NCBI GenBank assembly: GCA_036346225.1
Contig: JARFIW010001488.1
Location: forward strand, 310,001 to 374,000
DNA: 64,000 bases
Direction: 5' to 3'
Source: Platerodrilus igneus
Lineage: Eukaryota > Arthropoda > Insecta > Coleoptera > Lycidae
Shown: positions 48,020 to 57,612 of the stretch, piece after piece
Position numbering within the stretch: the first letter of the stretch is position 1
Layout: each line of letters starts with the position of its first letter
Made by a program: the position numbers and the translations under genes
Notes under the pieces: generated by a model
The model's input: the letters and a program-made list of their open reading frames with translations, nothing else
What the model was told of the DNA's origin: nothing
The model's database searches: none

Positions 48020-50514
48020 ATGCGGCTCGTAAGGAAAATAATTCTCTTTTTGCAGCTGTCCTTTGTTTTTGGGATGGAGGAGAAGACGATAGTGGTTTCC
48101 AACACTCTTCCCGTGCACAGCGTAGAGCCGACAAGAGAGGGCATTTTTGCCCCGTCCTACTCTTCCATGGCTGCAACCATTTTGTACGGAATGCCTGAGG
48201 AGATGCGTGGAGGAACAGTGTTTGTGGGCCTGCCTGCGCCCCAGGGCATGCAGCGCCCAGAGACGCATCCGAGGAACAAGTACAGGTTTGTGCCTGTGGA
48301 AACGGAGCGCATGGGAGAAGAGTACTCGTACTCAATGCACATCTCGAAGACATGCCATGCGGCTTTGATTGCGCCTGCGCTGTCTGCAGCTAACCTTGCC
48401 GAGCCATACAAAGAGTACGCAGCGTTCAACAGAAATTATGCGGACACAATTGTTGGGCTTTACAAGCCAGGCGACAGGGTGGTCATTCTCGGAAAAGACT
48501 TGTGGCTGCTACCTGGAATGCTCCGAAACAGAGTTGTGGACTGCAGAATATGCATGGTGCTTACGCTGCCCTTTCCTCCTCACGAGGTATTTGCTTGCGT
48601 CCCATATGCGAGGGACCTGCTCAAGTCCATGATTTCTGCAGACAGGGTTGTGTTCCAGACAATGGAATACCTCGAGAACTTCAAGGAAAGCGCATTCTCT
48701 CTCATCAACGCCCAGTACAAAGAGGTCAGCCTTGAGGTAATAAACAAGCTGTATGGAGAGCCAAACAGGAAGCTGGTGGATACAGAGGAGAGCACAAAGG
48801 AAGAGGAAAAGGAAGACAAGGCCAGACCACACGTGCCTCCGTGCAAAAGCTCTGGATTTCTGTCTCTCCTTTCCGACAGCTACATGAGCAGGATGAAGCT
48901 GGAAAGCATCAACCTTGGAGAGGTGACGAGGCAGCTGCAATCAAACCCGCAGATGCCGCGGAGCCAGAGCGAAGAAAAGGAGAGGCTTGTTTCCGACTAT
49001 CTCGAAGACTGCATGCAGGGCAGGGCCCTGGAAAAAAGCGCCGGAAAGAAGGGAACGTACATCATGTACGAGGGAGATCTGCGCACCGTTCTCTCAGTGG
49101 ACCCGCTCGGCGTGCCGAAGGAGTTTCTTGAGGACATAAAGAAGAGTTCTGGATATGCAGAGATGAAGCAGACGATTGAGCAGAAGTACGCAGGAAAAAA
49201 GGTTGTTGTGATTGTGGAGACCACAAGAAAAACTGACGACTCTATAATCAGGCTGCAGGCTGCGTGCAGATTCCTGCAGAGGCGGCCCGAGACAAACGTA
49301 GTCTTCATCCGGATGGTGGTGCACGGAGAGTCTTTTTCTGTGCCAAACTCAAAGGCCTCGGGGCTCTCTGAGCACATAGCTGCGTCCTTCCCCGGGAAGC
49401 TCCAGACACTCATTTTCCCGGGGATGTACGAGTACGTCGCGATTCTCTCGATTGCAGAGATATGCCTGCCATGCTCTCCAACAGATGCATTCTCCCTGGT
49501 CCTGAACGAGTACCTGGTGGTCAACGAGAGGGCGTCTCTTGCAATAGTTCCCTACTCCACGGGCATCTCCTATCCTGGGCTCTTCTACACGTATACTTGC
49601 CACTATGCCCTGTGCGATGCCATCGAAAAGTGCCTGCGCATGGACGTGGAGGAGCTTGATCGAAGGAGGGAGAGAAGCCTTGGCCAGCTCTGCAGCACGC
49701 AGAAGTGGCTGGACGAGAGCCTCGCCATGATGAGAGGAAGCAAAAGGAGGAGCAGCCTGAGCACAGAGCAGGGGTGTCCATTTGCAGGAGTGCTCCGCTT
49801 GACAGAAGCCTTGTTTTAAAGAGATACAAGGAGGCAGAAAAAAGGGTTATTTTGCTGGATTACGATGGAACGCTCACAGAGATTGTCAAGAACCCGCAGG
49901 AAGCTGCGCCCACAGAAGAAATACTGAGAATTCTTTCTGAGCTGGCTAGAGACAAGAAAAACAAGCTCTGTATCATAACGGGGAGAAAGAAAGAAGAAGC
50001 AGAGGCGTGGTTTGGACAGCTTGGGCTTACTATCTACGCAGAGCACGGGGCGTACAAGAAGGAGCACGGGAAGTGGGAGCACTCTGCGTGCTCGCTCGAA
50101 TGGATTCCAGACGCAGTGAGGGTCATTGAGGAGTTCGTAAAAATGACTCCTGGGACATTTATTGAGGTAAAGAACACATGCATTGTTTTCCACTGCGGAG
50201 ACAAAGGGCGCTTTTGCGCAGAAACCTTGAGCAAAATAATGGGGGACAGGGCAAGGGTCGTCACAGGGAGAGGGATAATCGAAGTGCGTCCGAAGGGCGT
50301 CGACAAGGGCGAGTGTGTTTTGAAAGAGGCAGAGCCGGAAAGCTTTATCCTGTGCTGCGGAGACGATGTTACAGACGAAGATATGTTTATGATTCTAAAG
50401 GAGGCAGGGAATGCGTTTTCCGTGTGCATAGGAGAAAGGGATACCTGTGCAGGGTGGAGGCTTCCAGAGCCCAGGGACCTGCGAGAGCTTTTGAAGCTTA
50501 TGGCAAGAGAATAA
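48020..50514 (+). CDS. TPS2: Tps2-type trehalose-6-phosphate phosphatase with inactive-looking synthase domain, one frameshift
   Basis: Two frames make a protein of about 830 residues. The N-terminal part is GT20 synthase-like (VVSNTLPV, LWLLPGMLR, VVVIVETTRKTDDSI), but the donor-binding region reads SPTDAFSLVLNEYLVVNE where active synthases have RDGMNL-x-x-E-F; activity is doubtful. The C-terminal part is a HAD phosphatase: ILLDYDGTLTEIVKNP, CIITGRKKEEAEAW, AEHGAYKK and CCGDDVTDEDMF. This is the Tps2 design, which removes phosphate from trehalose-6-phosphate. The frame breaks at the T4 run 49814-49817. Met at 48074 is an alternative start; the 18 residues before it are hydrophobic. The stop GAA TAA A lies in a poly(A) signal. 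Confidence 0.88.
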
Positions 50515-50536
50515 AGAAGGTGCGTCTTTAATTTTT

Positions 50537-50854
50537 ATGAAGATCTTGGCGCGGGTGAAGAGGGTTTTGAGCAACACAGAGGCGCTGGAGATGTTCGAGC
50601 GTGTAGGAAAGACAAAGAGTACCTCGATCGAAACGATGCGATACAAAGTCGGTGAGTACGTTGGAAGGCAGTGCCGAGTGGGCCCCAAGGAGCGGCAGGA
50701 GCTGAGGAGCATGGGCCTGACAGAGTTCGAGGTTGCGCAGCTGCTAAATATCTTTCCAAAGTCTCTTCTGGACATACACGTTGCAATCGAGGAAATGGAG
50801 GAGAGGGTTGGAGAGGAAGAGGCCGCAAGGATTTTGGGGATGTTGACCAAGTGA
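50537..50854 (+). CDS. RNA polymerase III subunit RPC17/RPC9-like
   Basis: A 105-residue protein of the Rpb4/RPC9 fold. The opening VLSNTEALEMFERVGK (family LSNxEVxxLL), the middle SIETMRYKVGEYVGRQ, and the HRDC-like end GLTEFEVAQLLNIFPKSLLD, AIEEMEERVGEEEA follow RPC17/CGRP-RCP rather than Rpb4. The partner would be an RPC25-like subunit in the pol III stalk. It is shorter than yeast Rpc17 (161) but contains both domains. The A+T-rich leader ends directly before ATG 50537. Nine bases separate it from RIO1 downstream. Confidence 0.72.
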   Translation: MKILARVKRVLSNTEALEMFERVGKTKSTSIETMRYKVGEYVGRQCRVGPKERQELRSMGLTEFEVAQLLNIFPKSLLDIHVAIEEMEERVGEEEAARILGMLTK

Positions 50855-50863
50855 AAATCTTTT

Positions 50864-52006
50864 ATGGAGCGCGAGCCGCACGAGAAAACACACAAGGTTG
50901 CACGGACTCGAGTTGACAAGGATGAAAGGGAGACCTGCGAAAACGTGATGGACAAAAAGACAAGAATGCTTCTCTTCAAACTGCAGAGCAGAGGTCTTCT
51001 GCAGGAGGTGCAGGGAGCCATGAGCCAGGGAAAAGAAGCTGCTGTTTACTTGGGAAAGGCGTCTTCAAGGCTAAGCAGCAGCTTTTGTAAGCCGCGGGCA
51101 GCAGGCGAAGGCGTGGAGGCAGAGCAGGAGAGCATGGTCCGCGTGGCCATAAAAATATACAGGACGTCCACGATGGTTTTCAGGGACAGGGAGAGGTACA
51201 TTGCGGGAGAGCGGCGGTTTGGGAGATACTCGAAGGGAAACTCGCGGAAGCTCGTCAGGCTGTGGTCTGAGAAGGAGGTGCGCAATCTGCAGAGGCTGCA
51301 GAGGGCAGGGGTTCCTTCTCCCCGGCCGCTCTTTCTGCGAAGAAATGTTCTTGTCATGACTTTGATTGGGGACGAGAAGCCTGCGCCGAAGTTGCGGGAC
51401 GCGGGGATCGAGGGAGAAGACCTGGGCAGGGCGTACTTGGAGTGCGTGGAGCTCATGCGAAGGATGTTTGTAGAATGCGGGCTGGTGCATGCGGACCTCT
51501 CTGAGTACAACCTGCTCTACTGGGAGGGGAAGGTGCATGTAATCGATGTGAGCCAGAGCGTGGAGTGGGACCACCCGAATTCAAGAGAGTTCCTGGGGAT
51601 GGATGTGGCCAACTTGACTGCGTATTTCAGGAAGAGAGGCGTGGACGTGCTTGACGAAAGGGAGGTGTATGAAAGTATTGTGAGCAGAGAGGGAGAGATT
51701 GTCGCGGATGGGGAGATCAAAGAGGCGTTTGACGAAGAGAGCGAGGAGGCCGGAGAAAATGAGGCCAGCGGCGAGACAGATGAGTCTTCTGAAGAAGCCT
51801 CTTCGGGTAAGGGCTGCAAGGAAAGTGCAGAGAGTCCAGATGAAAAAGCTGCAGAGGAAAGCAGGGAGCAGCGGAAAGAAAGAAAAAAGGAGGTGAAGAG
51901 CGAGAGAAGAATCAGGAGAGAGGCCAAGATAAGCAAGAAGGACAAAAAGAAGCTTCAGAAAAAGATTGTTATCGAGCAGCGACATGATAGAGGCAAGAGA
52001 AAATAA
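50864..52006 (+). CDS. RIO1: RIO1 atypical protein kinase/ATPase
   Basis: A 380-residue protein. The nucleotide-binding loop is AMSQGKEAAVYLG, the beta-3 Lys is in VAIKIYRTS, the catalytic loop is GLVHADLSEYNLLYW and the metal-binding Asp is in VHVIDVSQSVEWDHPN. The STSMVFRDRERYIAGERRF-like insertion is RIO1-specific. After about residue 290 there is a long Glu/Ser/Lys-rich tail. RIO1 releases late 40S assembly factors in the cytoplasm. The stop is in AAA TAA A. It lies 9 bases after RPC17 on the same strand. Intact. Confidence 0.96.
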   Translation: MEREPHEKTHKVARTRVDKDERETCENVMDKKTRMLLFKLQSRGLLQEVQGAMSQGKEAAVYLGKASSRLSSSFCKPRAAGEGVEAEQESMVRVAIKIYRTSTMVFRDRERYIAGERRFGRYSKGNSRKLVRLWSEKEVRNLQRLQRAGVPSPRPLFLRRNVLVMTLIGDEKPAPKLRDAGIEGEDLGRAYLECVELMRRMFVECGLVHADLSEYNLLYWEGKVHVIDVSQSVEWDHPNSREFLGMDVANLTAYFRKRGVDVLDEREVYESIVSREGEIVADGEIKEAFDEESEEAGENEASGETDESSEEASSGKGCKESAESPDEKAAEESREQRKERKKEVKSERRIRREAKISKKDKKKLQKKIVIEQRHDRGKRK

Positions 52007-52030
52007 ATGCGCATAAAAATTTTACGGACA

Positions 52031-52539
52031 ATGGCTGTGTTAATAGACACCTATGAGACTCCTGCCCATATCATCATGCCTGAGCTGTACAAATGCGCTT
52101 TTTGCGAAGTGGAGCCTGGAGAGCTCGGGGAAGGAGTCCATACAGAACAGGGCAGAGGGCTTATGTGGTTATGAAGGACATCACCGAAAAGATCCTGCTT
52201 GCAGTTAGAGATAATGAGAACCTTGTCTACGTGTTCCACAGAGAAATGCTTACAGAGAGGGAGTACGATGTTCTTGAGTACTATACGAACGAGATGGCGG
52301 TGGTTTCTGGGAAGCACCTGTTTGTAACAGACAAGCGGAGGAAAAAGCGGGAGCTGTACAGAATTAAGAAGCAAGGGGCACAACGAGGCAACTATGTGTG
52401 CTGCAGGCTTGAGCCTGCAGAGGAGCAGAAGTGTCCAAAGAGCGAAAAAAGTGAGGAGATCAGCGAGTACCAGAAGAAGATGCGCGAGGAAGCACTGCCA
52501 TTTCTCGCTGCGCAGAAAGAAGAGGACGTTTTTTCCTGA
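52031..52539 (+). CDS. Unrecognised small protein, one frameshift
   Basis: An ATG at 52031 starts a frame with MAVLIDTYETPAHIIMPELY and one CxxC (KCAFCEVEPGEL), stopping early at a TGA near 52172. A second frame continues from about 52146 with QRAYVVMKDITEKILLAVRD and VFHREMLTEREYDVLEYYTN to a TGA at 52539. One extra or missing base near 52146 joins them into about 170 residues. The C-terminal third is charged. I do not recognise the family; only one possible half zinc site is visible. It lies between RIO1 and TyrRS on the same strand. Confidence 0.5.
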
Positions 52540-52575
52540 GGAAGAGGACGAGCTTTGAAAAAAGAATTTTCGCGG

Positions 52576-53698
52576 ATGAGCAAGAGGGAGCGTGCGAAGA
52601 GGGAAGGGCTGGAGGATGTGCAGGAGGGGCTCGCGAAGTGCTCCATGAACGGAACAGAGGAAAGATACGCGCTGGTGGCCAGGAATCTGCAGGAGGTTCT
52701 TGGCGCAGAAGACGTCAAGAAGACGATGGCGGAGCGGCCTCTGAAGATTTACTGGGGAACGGCTACCACAGGCATGCCGCACATCGGGTACCTTGTTCCC
52801 GTTTTCAAGCTTGCAGACTTTGTGGAGGCAGGCTGCACAGTGACTGTGCTTCTTGCAGACCTGCATGCATTCCTCGACAACATGAAGGCCCCGCTCGGGC
52901 TGGTGGACCTGCGGTCGCAGTGCTACGAGGCAGTCATCAGGGCTCTGCTGGAGAGCACCGGGGCCGACATGGACAAAATCCGGTTTGTGAAGGGGAGCGA
53001 CTTCCAGCTCAGCAGGGAGTACACGATGGACGTATACAGGCTCTCCACACAGACCACTGTGCACGCGGCGCAGAGGGCAGGAGCAGAGGTGGTCAAGCAA
53101 GCAGGCGACCCTCTGCTTAGCTCGCTGATATATCCGGGAATGCAGGCCCTAGACGAGCACTACCTGGACGTAGATGCGCAATTCGGGGGTGGACCAGAGA
53201 AAGATATTCATACATGCGGAAAAGTTTCTTCCGGCGCTCGGGTACAAGCGGGCACACCTGATGTCTCCGATGGTTCCTGGGCTGGGCGCGGGGAAAATGA
53301 GCAGCAGCGAGGAGAGCTCGAAAATAGGCCTGACGGACACAGATGCAGTGATCAAGAAGAAGATTGCCAAGGCGTTCTGCGAAGAGGGGAACGTGGAGGT
53401 GAACGGAGTGTTGTCCTTGGTGAAGTTCCTGGTTTTCCCCACGAAACAGAGGCGTAGAGAGACATTTACCATCGAGGCATACAGAAGCAAGAAGCTGCTT
53501 GTGTACGAGGACTATGGGCAGCTAGAGACAGACTTCCGGGAGAGGCGGGTGCATCCAGGAGACCTGAAGGAGGCCGCATGGAAGGAGATTGCTAACATTG
53601 TTGCTCCCATTAGGGCGAGGCTGCAGGAGTCGGCAAAGCTCATTGCAGAGGCGTATCCTCCGAACAAGAAAGGAGACCGCAGGCTCGCAAGTGAATAA
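52576..53698 (+). CDS. TYS1: Tyrosyl-tRNA synthetase, one frameshift
   Basis: A eukaryal/archaeal-type class I TyrRS of about 374 residues. HIGH-like motif: [20 protein letters not shown]. Tyrosine pocket: [25 protein letters not shown] motif: [18 protein letters not shown]. The first frame is lost at the G5 run 53185-53189 after LDVDAQFGG; removing one G continues into [20 protein letters not shown]. The enzyme is essential and the motifs are perfect on both sides, so a sequencing indel is likely. The start is the first ATG at 52576; the upstream TTG is unnecessary. The stop GAA TAA A is in a poly(A) signal. Confidence 0.94.
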
Positions 53699-53720
53699 AT
53701 CAGATTTATTTTTTCTTGCC

Positions 53721-56700
53721 ATGAATCCGTTTATTGGGGGAAGAGCAACAGACAAAAGAGTTATCCAGATGTTTGAGCCTATCCAAAAGAGGGAGGAGAG
53801 TACCCGAGCCAGGGGCCTGGAGATGCTTCTCGAGTCTCTTCCAGAGATCAGCCGCTCGTGCGTGTCTTCCTGCCTCTCTGATCTGCTTCCCGCTCTGTGC
53901 AAGGACTCCTCAGAGCGCGTGCACATCCTTGTGACAAGGGTGATAGAAGAGCTCTTTTACGAGGACAAGGGCACTATCGAGGAAAAAATGCACCTGTGGC
54001 TGGAGTCCTTCGTGCGATTCCAGAGCACAGAGGGAAAGAGGCTGCTTCTCAAGATGAAGAAAAAGAAGGTTTTGAGAAGAATTCTTACAGAGTTCTATCG
54101 CGCATGCAGAGAAAATCCCTGTCTTCTCCTCAGGGGGAAGGAGCTAGAGCTGGCTCTGTTTAAGGAGGCCTCGATCGACTGGGCCGCAGTGGGGGAAGCA
54201 GATCTTGACGGCGAGGATGCAGAGGTAGTGATAAGAATGGCGAAAATGCAAAGAGCAAGAATGTCCAGAGAAGGAGCTGCATTTGGGGCAGTGCCGGAAG
54301 TCTTTAGGGAAAGGGTGCAAAGCATGAAGGAGGCCGGGAAGAAATGGGAGATCGTATATTTGTGTGGCATAGAGTATGAGATAGACGAGCTAGAGCGCGA
54401 GTCCGAGGAAATTCGCGGGGACCTGTTTGGCGAGCTGGTTGGCGAGAAGAGGTTCAGGAGCATGCTGGAAGAGAAGCAGAGAACTCCTGGGGAGTTCATA
54501 AAAAGATGCATCAGGGTTCCTCCACAGGCAGTGGAGGCGCTTGGAAATACAGATAGAGTCCTCCTTCTGAGCAGAGTGCTTGCAACCAACAGAGTGGACG
54601 TCCTCGGAGGCGTGCAGGTCGACAGAGATGTGGTTCCTGGGCTAGACAAAATCTTTCCTGCTGAGATCGTAAATGGGCTCTTGAGGGTGGGGCGTGTGGT
54701 AGGAGAGGCGGGGAAAGAGATGTATAGGAGCCTGAGTGCGGAGGACGCAATAAGGAGGGCAGAGATACTTGGAGACCCGATCGCAGATGTGAGAAGAGAC
54801 CTACTCGCGATGTCTGTAGAGGAGGCAAGGGCAGCAGGAATCACGGAGCAGCTGATAAAGATCTTCCCTAAACAGTATTTTGGGGGAAGGCTTGGCGAGT
54901 TCACAGAGGAAGAACGTGTGCTAGTTGGATCTCTCCATCCAGAGTGCTGCGACAAGGCAAGCGTAGACCTTTTCTTCGAGAACAGAATTTTCCCGGAGAA
55001 CTTCTTCAGAAACATCCCTGGAAGCCTCGAAGAGTATGTTTCGCAGAAGATTCTCAGCGGAAGTGTAGAAGAGGCTGCTGAGGTCTTCCAGATCGGGAGC
55101 GTGTCCTCCTCCCTAGAGTACTCTCTGGCATACATGCTTTTTGAGGAAGACGCATTCAGAGATCAGATAGAGCTCAAGACTCCGCTGCTTATAAGAAATC
55201 TTTCTGAGCGATGCTCAGGGTTCGCCAGTCCCAAGTTCATCGAGTTTGTTTTTGGGAAAGGAATGCTTCATCTAGACGACTTCTTCCTGGCTGTCGAGGA
55301 GAGCGTGTCCCTCTCGGTACCCGCTGCGCTTTTTGAGGACGAGTATTTCTACCTCACCCCGTTCATGTATAGGAGCAGCAGCGCCCAGCCACAAAAAAAG
55401 AGGTCTTTGGGAACAAAGGAGGAAAGCATGCGGAGATGGACTTCCCTACTGCAGCAGATATCAGAGACAGATGCAGAGAGAAAAAGCGCAGCAGATGTGC
55501 TTACGTACGTAATAGAGGAGATAGAGAAAATGGGAAATAATGCGGAGGCGTGTGCAAAGGATGCAGACAAAATAGAGTTTGACTCAGGCCTGTTTAGAAG
55601 CGAGGTCGTGAGGGAAGTAGTGAATATGCATGCATACAGAAAAAAGACCAGAGGAGCTGGAACGGCCCGGGAGAGGGCGTGTTTAGAGCATGTTCCTTTT
55701 CTCGGAGATTCAGAGATAGAGAAGAAACTCGGAAGGCTTTTTGAAAAGGCATCGAGCCAAAGCAGGAAGAAGGAGGAGTTGAGGGAATCCCTGGAGGATT
55801 TGCTGGAATACAAGATGGATGAGATACTTACTGCTATGGGCGCAGCGGAGGAGCCAATGGCAGACTCTCGAGCTCGGGAGAGCTACGGGGACAAGATGCA
55901 TGGGGCGGCGGCAATGGAGGAAAGAACAAGGATAAAAAAAGAGATCTTTTCATACATTATGGTACGGACGTGTGCCCTGGCAGGCCTGAGGAGCAAAAAG
56001 GCGTACAAGCTCATGGAACATGCCCTGGAGAGAAGCACCCATGCCCGAGACTACGCCATATCTATTCTGTGCAAGGAGGCTCCCAGCGAGGTGGTGGAAA
56101 GGGTCCTTGCCCTAGACTTCACTGGGATCAAGACCAGCAGCATCAGGGCGATTGGACAAATTCTTGCTGAGAAGGGAGAAGGGGCAGTCGCAGCCATTGC
56201 AAGAGACAAAGTGTGGGGGCAGATGGGCAAGGAGAGGAGAGATGTGTACATCTCTATCCTGCGGAGAAGTGCGGCCTTATATGCAAACAGCGCCTGCAAC
56301 ATCTACAGCCTCTCAAAGGTCGAGACAGACGCCATAGATGCAGCGGTTTTCGAAGTCATGTTTGACATCCCGCTGCTCAAGAAAAAGGAGTTTGGGGAGT
56401 TCGAGTGGACTTTTTTCCTCCTGATCTGCGAGGAAATACGAAGCCTGGAGGTCATCTCTTTTGTGTCTCGGATGGTGCGGGCACAAATGAAATGGCTCCC
56501 TTTCCTCCTGCACTGCGAACACAGAAACCTCTTCCTCTTGGGGCTGTTTGCAAAAGCCTTTCCTCTGCTAACAAGAATCTTTTACAAGAATTCGCAGAGT
56601 GCTGCGCGTATAAAGAAGTACTTTGAGAAAGAAGTCACTCCTGCGCTAATTAAGAAAGAGTCTTCCCGGCTGCTCCGGGGCGTGAATATGAGCGTGGTGA

Positions 56701-57119
56701 GCATCGGGGGAAGACACACCCTCGCAGCGCAGTACAAGATCGAGGAAACCTCTCTTGACGTGCATGTGCATTTCCCAGTAGACTATCCCTTGGAGCCTGC
56801 AAAAGCAGAGGTGGTGCGGAACGTGGGGATAAAGAGACAAAGGCTGGCATACCTCCTGCTACGAGTACAGGCCCTCCTTTCCGAGTTCTGTCGGGTGTGC
56901 GAAGCCCTTTCCTTCTGGAAGGTGGCTCTGGATAGAGACGTGGGCTCTGCGGGAGAGTGCATAATCTGCTTCTTCATGGTAGACGAGGCAACAAGCTCTT
57001 TTCCTACCGCACAGTGCCCCTCGTGCAGCAACAGATTCCACCGATCCTGCCTGAACCAGTGGCTTCGCAAAAATCCTGCGCGCCTCTGTCCGGTGTGCAG
57101 ATCAGAGATGCCGAAGTGA
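53721..57119 (+). CDS. LTN1: Listerin-like E3 ubiquitin ligase
   Basis: A 1132-residue protein in one frame, from ATG 53721 (MNPFIGGRATDKRVIQMFEP). Most of it is helical HEAT/ARM-like repeat. The C-terminus has the listerin RWD-like part (LDVHVHFPVDYPLEPAKAEV) and a RING: CIICF, then AQCPSCSNRFHRSCLNQWLR and CPVCRSEMPK. The N-terminal repeats and RWD-RING end match Ltn1, which ubiquitinates nascent chains on stalled 60S subunits. It is shorter than yeast Ltn1 (1562). It starts 22 bases after the TyrRS stop. The longest intact frame in the window. Confidence 0.88.
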   Translation: MNPFIGGRATDKRVIQMFEPIQKREESTRARGLEMLLESLPEISRSCVSSCLSDLLPALCKDSSERVHILVTRVIEELFYEDKGTIEEKMHLWLESFVRFQSTEGKRLLLKMKKKKVLRRILTEFYRACRENPCLLLRGKELELALFKEASIDWAAVGEADLDGEDAEVVIRMAKMQRARMSREGAAFGAVPEVFRERVQSMKEAGKKWEIVYLCGIEYEIDELERESEEIRGDLFGELVGEKRFRSMLEEKQRTPGEFIKRCIRVPPQAVEALGNTDRVLLLSRVLATNRVDVLGGVQVDRDVVPGLDKIFPAEIVNGLLRVGRVVGEAGKEMYRSLSAEDAIRRAEILGDPIADVRRDLLAMSVEEARAAGITEQLIKIFPKQYFGGRLGEFTEEERVLVGSLHPECCDKASVDLFFENRIFPENFFRNIPGSLEEYVSQKILSGSVEEAAEVFQIGSVSSSLEYSLAYMLFEEDAFRDQIELKTPLLIRNLSERCSGFASPKFIEFVFGKGMLHLDDFFLAVEESVSLSVPAALFEDEYFYLTPFMYRSSSAQPQKKRSLGTKEESMRRWTSLLQQISETDAERKSAADVLTYVIEEIEKMGNNAEACAKDADKIEFDSGLFRSEVVREVVNMHAYRKKTRGAGTARERACLEHVPFLGDSEIEKKLGRLFEKASSQSRKKEELRESLEDLLEYKMDEILTAMGAAEEPMADSRARESYGDKMHGAAAMEERTRIKKEIFSYIMVRTCALAGLRSKKAYKLMEHALERSTHARDYAISILCKEAPSEVVERVLALDFTGIKTSSIRAIGQILAEKGEGAVAAIARDKVWGQMGKERRDVYISILRRSAALYANSACNIYSLSKVETDAIDAAVFEVMFDIPLLKKKEFGEFEWTFFLLICEEIRSLEVISFVSRMVRAQMKWLPFLLHCEHRNLFLLGLFAKAFPLLTRIFYKNSQSAARIKKYFEKEVTPALIKKESSRLLRGVNMSVVSIGGRHTLAAQYKIEETSLDVHVHFPVDYPLEPAKAEVVRNVGIKRQRLAYLLLRVQALLSEFCRVCEALSFWKVALDRDVGSAGECIICFFMVDEATSSFPTAQCPSCSNRFHRSCLNQWLRKNPARLCPVCRSEMPK

Positions 57120-57212
57120 CCAGCACAATAAAGCCATACATTAAAAAGCCGCTTTTTGGGCGGGGATGCTCGCGCTAAAAAACATCTGCAGTGAGCAGGA
57201 GTTCTGGAGGTC

Positions 57213-57583
57213 ATGGAAAGGCGGGGGAAGGTTGTTCTCATATGCTTTGGCAATCCTGCAGACGAAGCGTGCAGGCACACGGACTCGCTTCTGCAGGAGA
57301 TGAATGCACGCGTGGGGCAGTTCTACGAAATCTTTGTCTGTGGCAAGCGGGACGTGCCGTACATTGCAGAGAAAAACTCCATCCCGAACTGCACGTGCTT
57401 CATGCTCTTCTACGAAGGCACAGAGGTACAAGTAGATCTGGGGAATGGAATGCGCAGCAAAGTATGCTATCCCTTTGAGCGGAGGGACGGGCTTCTTGGC
57501 CTCATGGTTGCCCTCTACCAGAGAGTGAGCTGGAGGTGCTTCCAGGTAGAACTCTCATGGCGGAGAAGCAGAAGTGCGATTAA
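57213..57583 (+). CDS. DIB1/DIM1-like U5 snRNP thioredoxin-fold protein
   Basis: The start ATG is at 57213 (MERRGKVVLICFGNPADEAC). The thioredoxin-fold order follows DIB1/DIM1: VVLICFGNPADEACRHTDSL, FYEIFVCGKRDVPYIAEKNS, CTCFMLFYEGTEVQVDLGNG (FFF-x-x-x-x-I-x-I-D-x-G-x-G in the family) and LGLMVALYQR. The frame as read runs to 57671 with an unlike tail that overlaps the next gene. The end at 57583 is in another frame (SELEVLPGRTLMAEKQKCD then TAA) and would need a shift near 57520; it gives about 123 residues. DIB1 is part of the U4/U6.U5 tri-snRNP. Confidence 0.72.
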
Positions 57584-57612
57584 AGACTCAGCAGAGGTTT
57601 TTTATTTGTTTA

